From Prinia subflava (Eukaryota; Chordata; Aves; Passeriformes; Cisticolidae): DNA of 64,000 nt. The notes below the pieces were generated by a model that was not told the DNA's origin, did no database searches, and saw only the letters and a list, made by a program, of their open reading frames with translations. Each line of letters begins with the position of its first letter. The first letter of the stretch is position 1. The translations under genes and the position numbers were made by a program. The DNA is taken from contig NC_086258.1 of NCBI RefSeq assembly GCF_021018805.1, positions 18,630,692-18,694,691 on the forward strand. The letters are read 5' to 3'. Positions 46,901 to 56,500 of this stretch are shown in pieces.

Positions 46901-49526
46901 ACCTCCTGAATCCACGTAGTTTTGAGGGCAGCATTTATGAGAAGAGAGAATGATTTTAGTTGTGAATGAGGTATGTTTGATCTGAACTCATCCAAAAAAA
47001 TACCCAAAACCAAACCAAGCTGAAGCACTACAAGGTTGTTTTGCATGGTCACCTCTGATAGAAGAAGCTCCTCTTCAAAGACAGTTTCATGTTTGTGGTG
47101 CCTTATTCTTCCTTCCCAGGCTCTTTTCTCTCTTTATCTTTGTTTTGCTGTCCCTGTGTAGTAGATTATGTAGTGCAAAGAAGTAAGTGCAGTAACAGCT
47201 CATTTTTCTATTTTTCAAATGCACAGTCATGATACTAAAAGTTGAGGGGAGAGCCAAAATGCATTGATGTTGTGCTTCAAAAAAAGTGAATATTGCCTGT
47301 GATCCTGATTTTGGAGACAAGGAAATGGGCCTTTGAAGAGGTTTCAGCAGTTCTGATGTGTGTGAAATAAGGAGTGAGGAATGCAGACCTGTGTGAGCAC
47401 TCCCAGCTGGGATGCACTGCAGACACAGGAGGCCAAGCTGTGTATTGAATTTCTCCAAACCAGACTGGCAACGTGCCCTCTGGTGCCCAGCGGTGATCTG
47501 AAATAAAATATTGATCACTCATGACCCTGCTTCCCTTCCTCTTGTCTGGAAAGGGCAGCTGGATGTTCTTCCTGTGAGCACAAAACATTACAGAAGAGAT
47601 ACAAATCCAGGCTCCATAAGTGAAAGATTTCACAGCATATCAGGGTATGTTTACCTGTAGGAAAATTGCATTTTAATTGCAATAGATAAGAACTGGCAAA
47701 TGAGCTTGCTTTGGCCAGGATCTGCTTTTTTCCTGCCCTGTTTGATTCAGCAGTGCTGAGAGGACAGGCTGCTCTTTCTGCTTCTGCTGGGGCTTAGCCC
47801 AGGAGAGGGGAAAATGCAAAGCAGGAGCTCAGGAGCAGGGAAAGAAGGTTCCTCTGCTCATTCCTGACTGTCTTCCTCTGATCTTGTTTGTGATGTGATG
47901 GCTGCTGGTGCCTTGATGCTGTCCTTTCTTTCTCAAAAGCAAAGATTGTGCCCTGGTTTTGCCTGTCAATAGTTCTTACTGCCCCTCCTGTTACTGGAAC
48001 AGCTGATAGCTCCACACAGGCCTTGCAGGAAGACTACCCCACGTTATCCAGTGGTGTGCATTTAAATGGATTAATTAAATGGTGTGAAGTCCTGTGTGGG
48101 AAGCTGGTTGTGGCAGGAAAGAGGACTCTTGACAGCGTGACCATGTGGGAGTAAAAGCCAGTTTTTAGCCCACGGGAGGTCTGAAGGTGCTGAAGAAGCA
48201 AGAGGAGCTGGGATTGTGGCAGGTCTGTGCTCTGAGCTGTCACTGAGTTCTGGCCTCACACTCACGCAGGGACAAAATGAGCCTTGAATTAACAGGAACT
48301 ACATCTGCCTTGTTACAGCCATAAAGCACCACCATAGATCCCCAGGAGATCTTTTCATCTCCCACAGGAGAGTCAGGAATGAGACGTGTTAGGCAGTAGA
48401 GCAGTCTGATCCCAATCAGGCAGGAGTCTGGCAGTGGGAACATTCCATCCCTCAGCCAGCCCTGCCTGGAGCCACATGCACATTCATCTTGCCCCAAAAG
48501 GGAATTTTGTAGAGTTACATCAGCTCATGAGGTACCTGCAAACAAATGGCACTCCTGTGCTGCCCACCCATCTGGTATCTCTCAGTGATGAGCAATAAAA
48601 GTCCTCCTCTAAAGAAAGCCCTCTCACAGATACCAATCTTCATGGGATGTTACAATGGTTAACTGAGTCAGGGTAGGGAAAAATCAAGATATGTTCTGTT
48701 AGGGGGAGAAGGGTGTTAATCATCTACTATGGGACTGCCTGGGGATTAAAAATCTGAGCCAAGTGGTCCAGTGGTCAGCCTCTGCCTACACAGGAACCAC
48801 CTCACTGCTGGCCTGGATACCTGGCTGGGTCCATCTCACCACTGGACATTGGCAGACAAACTCGAACCAAAGCAAATTCCTGTCCGTGATCTTATCTCCC
48901 AGTGGCTGGTTAAAGTCATGTCCACACTGGGAGGTAGCCTGCTCTCTAGTTTTAATAGGATATGCATTTAAAATTTAATAGCTATTCCTGAATTACTCTA
49001 TATCTACATTCTCTCATTACAGAAGGAAAGCACATGGGCTGTTGAATCTTAATCCAGGTTCTTTATGGAGCCTGCCAAATTGGGACAAGTTGGTCTTATA
49101 AAACTCCACATTGCCAAGTTATCTTGAAAGTTTGAGCACAGATAAGCCCTAAGGAACTCCAAAGACAGTGTTAAAGCAGCCTGGCTTATCTCCACGTTTA
49201 GGGAGCTGCAGAGAGACCTGCAGGATGATGGGATGGAGGGGAAGGGGGAGGAAGGAGAAGCAGAGGCTATCTCTGCCTTATCTCACACGGACACATTTCC
49301 TGCAGCCACTAAGGTTTGTACAGCGGCCTGCCTTTGGCTCTGTGTTTCATTTTACACTGCTGTTCTTGCTCCTGGACTGCCTATTCCTACTTCTCCTTTT
49401 CTTCTCGACAGGGTTCAGAGAGAGCAGCTGGCTGCCATCTTCAGACTGATGAAGGAAAAAAGTGACACGTTTGGAGAGATGTCTGAAGGAGACATGAAGG
49501 AGCAGCTCAGACTGTACGACATATAA
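22482..49526 (+). CDS. MXRA7: MXRA7, matrix-remodelling-associated protein 7 (spliced, three alternative ends)
   Basis: Single-pass membrane-anchored acidic protein of poorly known function; the family name comes from co-expression with matrix-remodelling genes. The common exons 22482-22997, 31830-31890 and 35760-35859 join in phase. They encode a short N-terminus, a hydrophobic segment near residues 7-28 (LYLAVPLLFTVLALVLASVF), a Pro/Ala/Glu-rich region with seven RQPPxEP heptads (residues 112-160), an acidic stretch (EEEVDSENEK), and the conserved FSFKYSPGKLRGNQYK...EELEEEQR block. With the last exon at 49412-49526, the protein is 263 residues and ends EMSEGDMKEQLRLYDI, matching human MXRA7 (about 204 residues). 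The extra length lies in exon 1. Alternative exons at 37991 and 44717 give 236- and 238-residue forms. The gene is downstream of, and codirectional with, JMJD6, as in mammals. Confidence 0.93.
22815..22961 (+). repeat. MXRA7: 21-bp coding minisatellite in MXRA7 exon 1 (RQPPxEP x7)
   Basis: Seven uninterrupted 21-nt units encode RQPPEEP, RQPPQEP, RQPPPEP, RQPPQEP, RQPPPEP, RQPPEEP and RQPPEEP; an eighth decays as RQPEHRE. Only codon 5 (and synonymous sites) varies. Being a multiple of three, length change keeps the frame. Confidence 0.95.
25268..25336. repeat. Pyrimidine-rich low-complexity tract
   Basis: About 70 bp almost wholly T and C with scattered A (CTTTCCTTATTT-type units). Confidence 0.8.
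28597..28628. repeat. T-rich low-complexity tract
   Basis: Three runs of eight or more T separated by single C residues. Confidence 0.9.
31830..31890 (+). CDS. MXRA7: MXRA7 coding exon 2 (acidic)
   Basis: 61 nt encoding EEEVDSENEKLVVREPEDED plus the first base of the next codon. Acceptor CTCCTGCAG, donor GTGAGT. Phase 0 in and phase 1 out, matching both neighbours. Confidence 0.88.
31891..35759 (+). other. MXRA7: MXRA7 intron 2
   Basis: 3.9 kb with no recognised repeat or exon. Confidence 0.8.
35760..35859 (+). CDS. MXRA7: MXRA7 coding exon 3 (conserved core)
   Basis: 100 nt encoding (A)EDEKFSFKYSPGKLRG, then NQYKSMMSKEELEEEQ(R). Acceptor CCTCTCCAG, donor GTAAGT. Nearly identical to the human block FSFKYSPGKLRGNQYK and the best evidence for the gene's identity. 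Phase 2 out. Confidence 0.96.
35860..37990 (+). other. MXRA7: MXRA7 intron 3 (to the alternative exon)
   Basis: 2.1 kb; nothing recognisable. Confidence 0.75.
37991..38071 (+). CDS. MXRA7: MXRA7 alternative exon (ends IELTSDLTSL, stop)
   Basis: After TATGTTGCAG, the exon joined in phase 2 to exon 3 reads (R)IELTSDLTSL and stops at TAG 38022-38024. A GTAAGG donor follows at 38072, so this may be an 81-nt cassette exon rather than a terminal one. From memory, a human MXRA7 isoform has the same short ending. It removes the VQREQL...RLYDI C-terminus. Confidence 0.72.
38072..44716 (+). other. MXRA7: MXRA7 intron between alternative exons
   Basis: 6.6 kb. It contains a (TGTCC)6 microsatellite at 40625-40654 and an isolated AATAAA at 39456-39461 that could serve the 37991 exon if that exon is terminal. 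Otherwise nothing is identified. Confidence 0.7.
40625..40654. repeat. (TGTCC)6 pentanucleotide microsatellite
   Basis: Six perfect TGTCC units. Confidence 0.95.
44717..44756 (+). CDS. MXRA7: MXRA7 alternative terminal exon, coding part (ends PEDYMKLSLASS)
   Basis: Acceptor CTCTTTGCAG. Spliced from exon 3 in phase 2, it gives (R)PEDYMKLSLASS, then TAA at 44754-44756. A 1.6-kb 3' UTR ending at a consensus AATAAA (46386-46391) follows, making this a likely terminal exon of a 238-residue form. Confidence 0.65.
44757..46415 (+). other. MXRA7: 3' UTR of the MXRA7 alternative terminal exon
   Basis: 1.6 kb after the TAA with no competing exon. It ends with AATAAA at 46386-46391 followed by TTTATTTGGTTTGTGCTTG, a T/GT-rich downstream element. 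TTTG repeats lie at about 46288-46310. Confidence 0.6.
46386..46391 (+). promoter_or_regulatory. MXRA7: Poly(A) signal of the MXRA7 short isoform
   Basis: Consensus AATAAA with a GT-rich stretch 20-40 bp downstream. Confidence 0.6.
46416..49411 (+). other. MXRA7: MXRA7 last intron
   Basis: 3 kb A/T-richer intronic sequence without identified elements. Confidence 0.75.
49412..49526 (+). CDS. MXRA7: MXRA7 final coding exon (canonical C-terminus)
   Basis: Acceptor TTCTCGACAG. Joined in phase 2, it encodes (R)VQREQLAAIFRLMKEK...DTFGEMSEGDMKEQLRLYDI and a TAA at 49524-49526. It aligns along its length with the human C-terminus VQKEQLAAIFKLM...EQLRLYDM. No AATAAA is seen in the next 400 bp, so the 3' end is not located. 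Confidence 0.95.
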
Positions 49527-49902
49527 CCCTGCAGCCAGGGGAGGCTGTGCCCAAAAGCCACCCTGGCCCTTGTTCTGCAGGACACTGGAGGCTGTAGTGC
49601 TTTAAAAATATCTCAGTAGTTATTTTGCAGTTCCAGTTTGTTTTGCAAACACATATAAGTCTGTGATATGTATTTCAAAAGACATGTAACTCCTCAGCCT
49701 TTTAATAATTTTTCTTTGCAGAGCTACATCTCGTACATCGATTTTTTACCTCTTTCTGGCTGGGTCATATGCCTCAGTCCTACAAAGCAGTTAAACTCAC
49801 AACTTTTTTTCTGGCCATGCTTTATGCAAATGAACTTTCAAGCTTAGTCTTTCTCAGTTTGACATCTGAAGAAAGCCAAAGATGATAGGTGTAAAATGGA
49901 TG
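49527..49902 (+). other. MXRA7: MXRA7 3' UTR (end not located)
   Basis: Directly follows the stop codon; A/T-rich with TTTTAATAATTTTT near 49700. No consensus AATAAA before the CR1 fragment. Confidence 0.55.
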
Positions 49903-50175
49903 AAAATAACAGAATAACTCAGGTTGAAGGGTCCTGTAGTCCAGCCTCCTGCTAAAAGCAGCATCAGTTGTGAGACCAAGGTGGATTACTCAGGGTAATT
50001 ACCCCTATTGGGTCTTGAAAAGCTCCAAAGGTAGAGACTGCACAACCTCTCTTGGCAGGGAGGCTTCCAACCCTACAACAAACAGCCAAAAGCAAGGCAG
50101 CAGTGCTCTGATCAGGGGCACATTGCACCTCATCTCCCTGGAAGGAACTCTTCATCCTCCTTCACGCTGGCTTTT
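49903..50175 (-). mobile_element. CR1 LINE fragment, minus orientation
   Basis: Reverse-complement CR1 3' region: ACAGAATAACTCAGGTTGAAGG, then GTCCAGCCTCCTGCTAAAAGCAG, GGGTCTTGAAAAGCTCCAAAGG, and GAGACTGCACAACCTCTC. Diverged; the right edge is uncertain. Confidence 0.85.
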
Positions 50176-51663
50176 GAAACCAATCCAAGCTGGTTCCGGC
50201 TGACCTCACTGAGATCATCCTCATTCCTGGGGAAGCAGCAGCAAGCTCCAGCCTGGAAACACAAACATCTCCCCCTGACACTGGTGAAAGGACCACAGAA
50301 AGGCTGATGGGCTTATCACAAGGATGGTTGTGTCCACCTCAGATCCTGCTCTTCTCGTGCAAAATTATGTGGGAAACTATATAGGAAATCTCTGTGATTT
50401 TATCAAGTATTTTGAACAGTTTTGATCAGCCCTTGGTGGTTTGAATAGAGTAAATCAATGAGCATTCCTAATTATAGCTAAATGTCTTCTGGTGTGCTTA
50501 TCTCTCCAATGAAATCCTGTTAAACACTTTTGTATCGGGAAGGATTTTCTTGGTTTTAATAACTGCTCACAAAGGGAGGCAACATTTTCTGACCCAGTTT
50601 TAGGGAATGATCACTTAAAAAATTAGTTTTGCTTTATTTTGTGTAATCCTCTTCAGTCTGAGAAACCTAATATCTCGTTATCTGGTTACTGTCTCCCAGA
50701 ACAGTGTGTTGTATAACATCAGACACTTTTAAGAATCATTTTATCTTCTAATTGTTTTCACTTAGGTCAAGGCATATTTATAATGAGATCAAGCTGGGTT
50801 TACTACCAATCATTACTTAATTTAAATTTAATGTCTGAAAATTATCTCTTTCTATTCAAATGAATGAATTAAGTCAAAAAAGTAGTCTCATGATGTGAAA
50901 CATCATGCTAGCTTGCTGTGTCCCTAGGACAGAGTTTCCTTTGTCAAGATGTGCAAAGAGAGAAATGTAGAAAATTTGTATATGGGGCTTGTCCCTAGCT
51001 CAAAACTGAAATCAGGATCTTTTCCAAAACTCTTCATGATAGCAAGAAAAGGAGAGATAAAGTATAGCTGATTTTTAGTCTTTGTCTTGCAGACTTCACA
51101 GCTTATTTCCAAAATATTTTTATATTTCTTATGTTATTGGTGGGTCTTCTCTGAATAGGAACATTTCTGGGGCAGGAAAAAAAAAATCCTCAGAGCATGC
51201 AGCTTCAGAGCATGCAGCAATGATAACACTGTTGAGAAGGCACAGCAGCTGGAATTAAACCTGTCCTGTCCAGACCAGCTCCAAGCATCGTCACCAAAAT
51301 GTTCAGATGCTGCTGATAACAGGACAGTGGTGAAAAACCTGTTTTTTACAGGTTTTTTAGGTTCAAATTTAAGAATGAAATAAAGATAAATAAAAAGGCT
51401 TCTGCCCAAGACATGAAACAAAGAGGTGTCAAGATGTAAACCCCATGGGGTTTGAGTGGTGCATTCCTCCATGTGCATTGACAAGACTGTAATGAAGAGC
51501 ATCCCGCTGAACACATCCTCTGTGGTGGTGGTGGGGAGGGACCTGCAGCCATGGGGTATATCCTGATGTGTCTGGGCAGCCTCTGAGGCACTTCTCCTGC
51601 TGGATTCATCAATATTTACACAGGAAATTTCTCCCCTTCTGGGTATTGTCCTCTAAATAATTG
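50176..51663. other. Sequence between CR1 fragments
   Basis: A/T-rich, about 1.5 kb; no gene or recognised repeat. Confidence 0.65.
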
Positions 51664-51740
51664 CAGAATCACAGAATCTACCACAGACTCATTTGTGTTG
51701 AAGTGACCTTAGAGGTCATCTAGTTCCACCCCAAAAGGGG
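51664..51740 (-). mobile_element. CR1 3'-tail fragment, minus orientation
   Basis: AGAATCACAGAATCTACC begins the element, followed by GTTGAAGTGACCTTAGAGG and TCATCTAGTTCCACCCC, the reverse complement of a CR1 3' end. It abuts the minisatellite. Confidence 0.8.
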
Positions 51741-51853
51741 CTGGTGGCACTGGGGGATCCTTGTCAGGGGCAAAGGCACTGGGGGTGCCCAGGAGAGGAT
51801 GGCAGCACTGGGCATCTCTCATGAGGGGATGGCGGCACTGGGGGTTCCCCATG

Positions 51854-52397
51854 TGAAAAATGAGGTTCACCTTCCTGGTAAATTTAAAAATAGGTTTAAT
51901 AAAATAATATAATAATAATAAAAAAATAGATAATTAGGAGACAGAAATCAAGCAAAGGATTAACGGCAGGTGACTTAGCCAAGTGCACACCTGCTGTTTT
52001 AGAAACATTCTTTAAATATCCTTTCTATTACATCAGTCTGTTCCATATTCAAACTTTTCCACAAACTAGTTTCCATATTCCAGGAATTGTTCAGCATGGC
52101 TCCTCTTTGGGTCTGCCTTTTCAGAGCACATGTGTTTCTTGGCTGTGTCTTCATTATCACCTCCACCTTGGGTTGTGGTCCATGCTTTCTTCAGGCAGCA
52201 GGTCCTGAAAGTTTGGCGTATCAATATCAGGGTGCTCTTCACATCTTCAGACTGCTCAGTTGCAAGCATAACTATTCACTATGACTAAGCAAAACCATAA
52301 AATCTATATCCTTACAGCAGAGTTATTTCAACACCACACATATAATGATCATTTTAGTGTTTGCAAAAAGCCAATATTATGATGTGCATCTATAACA
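51854..52397 (-). mobile_element. Solo LTR 1 of an avian endogenous retrovirus (544 bp)
   Basis: It starts TG and ends CA in both readings and is flanked by a perfect 6-bp target-site duplication CCCATG (51848-51853 and 52398-52403) made from minisatellite sequence. On the minus strand it starts TGTTATAG, and an ATTAAA signal (complement of 51895-51900) lies about 41 bp before the end, so the minus orientation is preferred. No internal retroviral genes are present, so it is a recombination-derived solo LTR. Family assignment (ERVL-like) is tentative. Confidence 0.8.
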
Positions 52398-52476
52398 CCC
52401 ATGACAGGATAATGGCAATGAGGGACCCTCATGAGGGCACAGCACACGGGGGGACCCCATGAGGGGATGGCAGTAC

Positions 52477-53087
52477 TATTACTGAAACTGTGGGAAAAAC
52501 AAAAACCCTCCAACAACATTTTTAAAGTTAGAGAGTCAAGGCATTACATTATTATCTGGGCAGGGTGTTGTTCTGGCCAGGATGTACCACAGAAATCATC
52601 TCATTCACACACAGGCCGGGTGTGCAGAGAGTATCACTCCATGACACATGGCTTTTACCAGATTTTTCAGATCTTTTATACAGTCAAAACCAACAGAAAC
52701 GAATTGGGTCAGTGTTCACTGGTCCCAAGTTGCGTAGTTCTTAGCATTTGGTCTCCTACTGGATCTGTTTTTCTTCGCTTCTGATGTGAATTAGCTCTTC
52801 ATTCTTTGCTTTTCGTATCAGTTTTTTCCAGAGGAGATGTCTCCACCTCTGCCAGAGGCAGGGTCTGGGGCAGATGTTCCTGGATGGCCGCTGTGTTCCA
52901 TTAATGGCCGCTGATGGCCTTAAATCTTTTGGGATACTCCCAGTCTGTTATGTTGAGTTCATCAGGCCCCACCTGCTGGAACAATGCCCCGGAAAGAAAC
53001 ATAAAATGCTTTTCCAGGGAGCAAAGGCAAACAAAACTCCTTGACTAAAGCTATACAAAAGTGTTTAAACTGGTGTGTTTTCCAACA
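52477..53087 (-). mobile_element. Solo LTR 2 of an avian endogenous retrovirus (611 bp)
   Basis: Flanked by a 4-bp duplication GTAC (52473-52476 and 53088-53091). Read on the minus strand, it starts TGTTGGAAAA and ends AGTAATA (an expected CA end with one change). TATAAAAG lies at the complement of 52673-52680, and a degenerate AATAATG poly(A) signal about 127 bp downstream (complement of 52547-52553). That spacing fits a U3-R-U5 layout. It shows no similarity by eye to LTR 1, so it is a separate family. No coding region. Confidence 0.75.
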
Positions 53088-53091
53088 GTAC

Positions 53092-53110
53092 GGGGGGGGG
53101 GGGGGGGGGG
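53092..53110. repeat. Homopolymer run of 19 G
   Basis: Uninterrupted G19 directly after the GTAC duplication of LTR 2, probably an expanded GGGGG part of the minisatellite unit. Confidence 0.9.
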
Positions 53111-53183
53111 TCCCTCTTGACAGGGTAATGGCACTGAGGGGTCCCCGTGAGGAACTGGAGGCTCCCCACGGCCGCGGGCCCGC

Positions 53184-53197
53184 GCTGCCATGGCAAC
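53184..53197. promoter_or_regulatory. RFX X-box
   Basis: GCTGCC-AT-GGCAAC, one mismatch from the palindromic X-box consensus GTTGCC-AT-GGCAAC bound by RFX factors. Confidence 0.6.
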
Positions 53198-53353
53198 AAG
53201 CGACGCTCGCCATTGGACTGATATGTTCTCTTTGGGCTTCCGTACCGCAACGCGGAGTGGGCTTGGATTGTCCCTGTGTGCCCCCCGTACCCGGCCGCCG
53301 CTGGGGCGGGGCTGTCTGGAGACCGTTACCGGCAGCGCGCGTGCGCGACGTTG

Positions 53354-53378
53354 GACGTCACACGCTGCGTGTGACGTC
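53354..53378. promoter_or_regulatory. 25-bp CRE palindrome
   Basis: Arms GACGTCACACGC and GCGTGTGACGTC are perfect reverse complements around a single T. The right arm with the next base holds a full TGACGTCA (53372-53379); the left holds GGACGTCA (53353-53360), one base off. Likely a paired CREB/ATF site. Confidence 0.7.
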
Positions 53379-53524
53379 ACGGCGCCGCTCCCTGAGGCGA
53401 GGCCGGCCGTGCCCTCACAGCGATGGCGGCACCGAGCGCGCCGTGAGGGCTTTGGGGGCGCCCTAAGGGTTCCGATCTTCGGAGCTTCTAATCACGGACA
53501 CAGAGTGTGGCCGAGAAGGGACAC

Positions 53525-53526
<2 letters not shown>

Positions 53527-53568
<42 letters not shown>
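53527..53568. repeat. (TG)21 microsatellite
   Basis: Twenty-one uninterrupted TG units, about 50 bp beyond the orphan CpG island. Confidence 0.97.
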
Positions 53569-53570
<2 letters not shown>

Positions 53571-56500
53571 AGGTTTCCACAAATCAAACCGCCCAACGGG
53601 TGAAAAGTCACCTCTTTTATGTAGTAAAATTCACATGAATTCGCCTAATAACACCTGGAATGCAAAATAACTTGTTCTGAAGGTTTCTGTACGTGGTGCC
53701 TGTGGGGAATTTGGGCAGTAATCAAGCAGCGACTATGGGGCACAAGCAGCTCCTGTTTTAGGAAAGCAGCTTCACCTTTACTGCCTTTACTTTTGTTGGT
53801 CAAACACATTTTGATATAAGGACTGTATAGAAAGTAACCCCTTCAGCACTGCAGCCTTTTCTGCCTGCATTTCTCTGGAAGTTTTCTGACCAACATAACC
53901 TCAGAGGCGGTGAAAAATGTACAGTGGTGCCTTCTACCTTACGGTTGTGGCAACTGAGGGGTATTTTTGTTTTTTAATTCTTTCTCCATGATATGACTGA
54001 AGTTTTTCTCACAAAAGTGAGTGTTCATAGGGATTTTGACATGTCCTAGGAATCACCTTTCTCATGAGTCCCGTCTAAATATCAAATGAAGCAGCAGAGG
54101 TTACAAGTTCTGGAAGCAGCAGCAGATGATAAGAATTCCTAAAGATTCCAGTGGATATGGGGATGGAATGCCAATGCCATGGATTTGAACCTGGCTTTGT
54201 GCTAGGACAGGGATAGATCAAAACCCTGTGATTTGTTTTGTTGTTTCTTTTTTTTTAAATCTTTGAATAGATCTTATTGAGCTCATCCAGTCACTGGGTC
54301 CCAGCCAACACTTCTGGAATAGCTGTAACACTTTTTGGTTTGTTTGTTTTTACCTAAAGGGGAAATTCCCCTGTCTGAAATACTTTCTTAATTCCCAAAG
54401 TAGGTCAGGAATGCAGCCACGGAGGTTTGTGCTCAGCTGTTGGGAATGCTCCCATTTGTCAACTGCGAAATTGCCCTGGGAACAATAAACGCAAAGTGGA
54501 AGTGTTTCATAGTTTGTTTCATCTTAATTTGTCTCAGAGGAAGGGGATAATTGATTTTGTTTTCCACGAGAAGCCGGTGCCAAAGCTGCTGCGGGGATTG
54601 TGACTTTGCAGGCGTTGCAGCAGTAGTTAGGGATGTCGCCGCAGGGAGAGGTGAGCCAGGCAGCTGACACCGCCCGGGGAAGCACAAACAGCCTCAGCAC
54701 ATCTCCAAAATCGGCAGCGGGACGGGGCAAGCTGCGAGCCTCCTCCCCGTGCGCCCCGGGACTCCCCGCACCACCAGCGCCTGTGGTAAATCAAGGTGAA
54801 GGATGATGAGTCCTTACAGTGCCGTCAGTTTTTCCTCCTCTGCACTGGTGAGGAGAATGCAGCCCTGCAGGAAGGAACGCTTGGAGAGAGATGGCGCTTT
54901 GGGGGTTCTTTCTGGAGATCTTTACTATTGCCCTCCTGAAATGGCTCACGTTTGTTTACCCGAGGGTGCCTTGAACGCAGCCCTGCAGTGCTCCCAGTTG
55001 GAATAAAGCTCATATCCTGCAAATATGGGGAAAGGGAGCGTGGTGGGAGAGGCAGAGCCAGCAGAGTTTCTCCTCTGGATGGTGCTGTTGTGTTGTACAA
55101 ACAGCAGACGGGGCTCGTGGAGCTCCGACTGAACCTTTCCGGTGCTGTTTGCTCCGGGGAGGGTTAAGGATGTGCTCAGTCCTTTTCTACTCGCAAATCT
55201 CTCACAAATCCCATGTGTTGTGATCCACCTGTCCTCCAGCATTCCTGAGACTGGCTTAACTTAGCTAATGACTGCTGATGAGAAAACTCTCATTTTCTGA
55301 GCAATTCCTCCAGGAGGTTTTTTTCAGCATCTTATTTAAAACTTCCCTTGATCCCCCCAGGTACCAAGAGTTGAGCTCTGTTTCACCCATGGCTTGAGTA
55401 TTTGTTGGCTCGAGGGAGTGCACTGAGCTGGCCTGGAGTCACAAGGGGGAAAAGAAAAAAAAGCTTGTTTTCAGTCTTAATTAAACTTCACTGTGGGGGA
55501 AGAGAAGGCACATGCCTCTGAGGAAGCCGGCATTCCAGAGCCCAGGACTCTGGTGTTTGAATGTTGTTTGTCTTCATAGCTCCAGATAAGATCTGAAATA
55601 GGTATTTCCTACTATAATGTGTGTGACCTTTTCCTAATGGTCTTGAAACTTTATTGTTCTGTTTTATAACTCTGTCATAAAGATATAACTGCAATCCTTA
55701 CAGGAGGAGAGGACGTTGTGGATCATTGCCTCTGTCATTTGTCTTTCTTGTCAATGCTGTTATAACCCTTTTATCAGAGAGAAAACCAGCAGCCTGCGTG
55801 GTGTAAGATATTGTTTTGTGACTCAGTTCTACTCCTGATAATTGATGGAGGTAGAAACTAATTCAAAATGGGTTTTTTATGGAAATGGGAAGGTGGTGAA
55901 GGAGTGGTGGAAGTGTTTAGCTTGTAGTAAGCAAGAAAGGTCTCAGTGGCTCAGTAACTCCTGAAAGGTGGTGCTTTGACTTCATAGTGCCTTCCAGCAT
56001 CAGAGAACTGGCTGTCAGCTTCTTTCTTTGCAGATACCCAAACTGTGGTAGCAGAGCATTGCAGGGAGAGCTGCAGGCTGCTGGCAGTGGCTGTTTCTGA
56101 CGAGCGCTGCCAGCCCATGGGGTACAGGTGGAATCCCCTGAGACAGCTCAGAGCTGTGTGTGGTGTCCCTGGCCAGGCTGGCCTGGGTGCCAGGTCCCCG
56201 CAGCAGCTGTGGGGAGCTAAGCTAAGCAGAGCTGGTGTCCAGGATGTGTGCAGGGTGTGCCCAGCCAGACTGGCTGCTCCCAGCGCGGGGGAAAGCAGAG
56301 GGCAGCAGAGGGAGTGTCTGAGGAGATGCCAGTGGTTCATACGTGAAGCAAGTCCTGACTTCGGGTGAACAACAGCATCAGATTCATGCTTTGAATTCTC
56401 ACCTTACTGTAACCTGTTGGAACACACTAGTGGCTCCCCACTGAAGCACAGGAACTTTTTAATCACTCCTGTCACCCCGAATTCCCTTTAGCTGCCACTC

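Larger units (their letters stand above)
51741..53165. repeat. About 30-bp GC-rich minisatellite interrupted by two solo LTRs
   Basis: Units of the type GGCACTGGGGGTCCCCATGAGGGGAT recur at 51741-51853, 52404-52476 and 53111-53165. Removing the two LTR insertions makes them one contiguous array of about nine units. Units are 70-90% alike by eye. The third block begins after a run of 19 G. Confidence 0.8.
53165..53480. promoter_or_regulatory. Orphan CpG island / probable promoter
   Basis: About 315 bp very rich in CpG (for example GCAGCGCGCGTGCGCGACG), isolated from any recognised gene. It has an RFX X-box GCTGCCATGGCAAC (53184-53197), an inverted CCAAT (53212-53216), GGGGCGGGG (about 53304), two CRE-type sites in a 25-bp palindrome (53354-53378), and an ATGGCGGC YY1-like site (53423-53430). 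No TATA box. That ATG opens only a 7-codon frame (MAAPSAP). This combination is typical of housekeeping or ciliary promoters. Which gene it drives, and in which direction, cannot be told. Confidence 0.65.

Noticed and set aside
54590..54790. GC-rich patch with a short ATG frame ending at a GTGAGC donor (54633-54650)
   Set aside because: Six codons only, no clear upstream promoter and no matching downstream exon. The minus-strand frame also lacks any family match.
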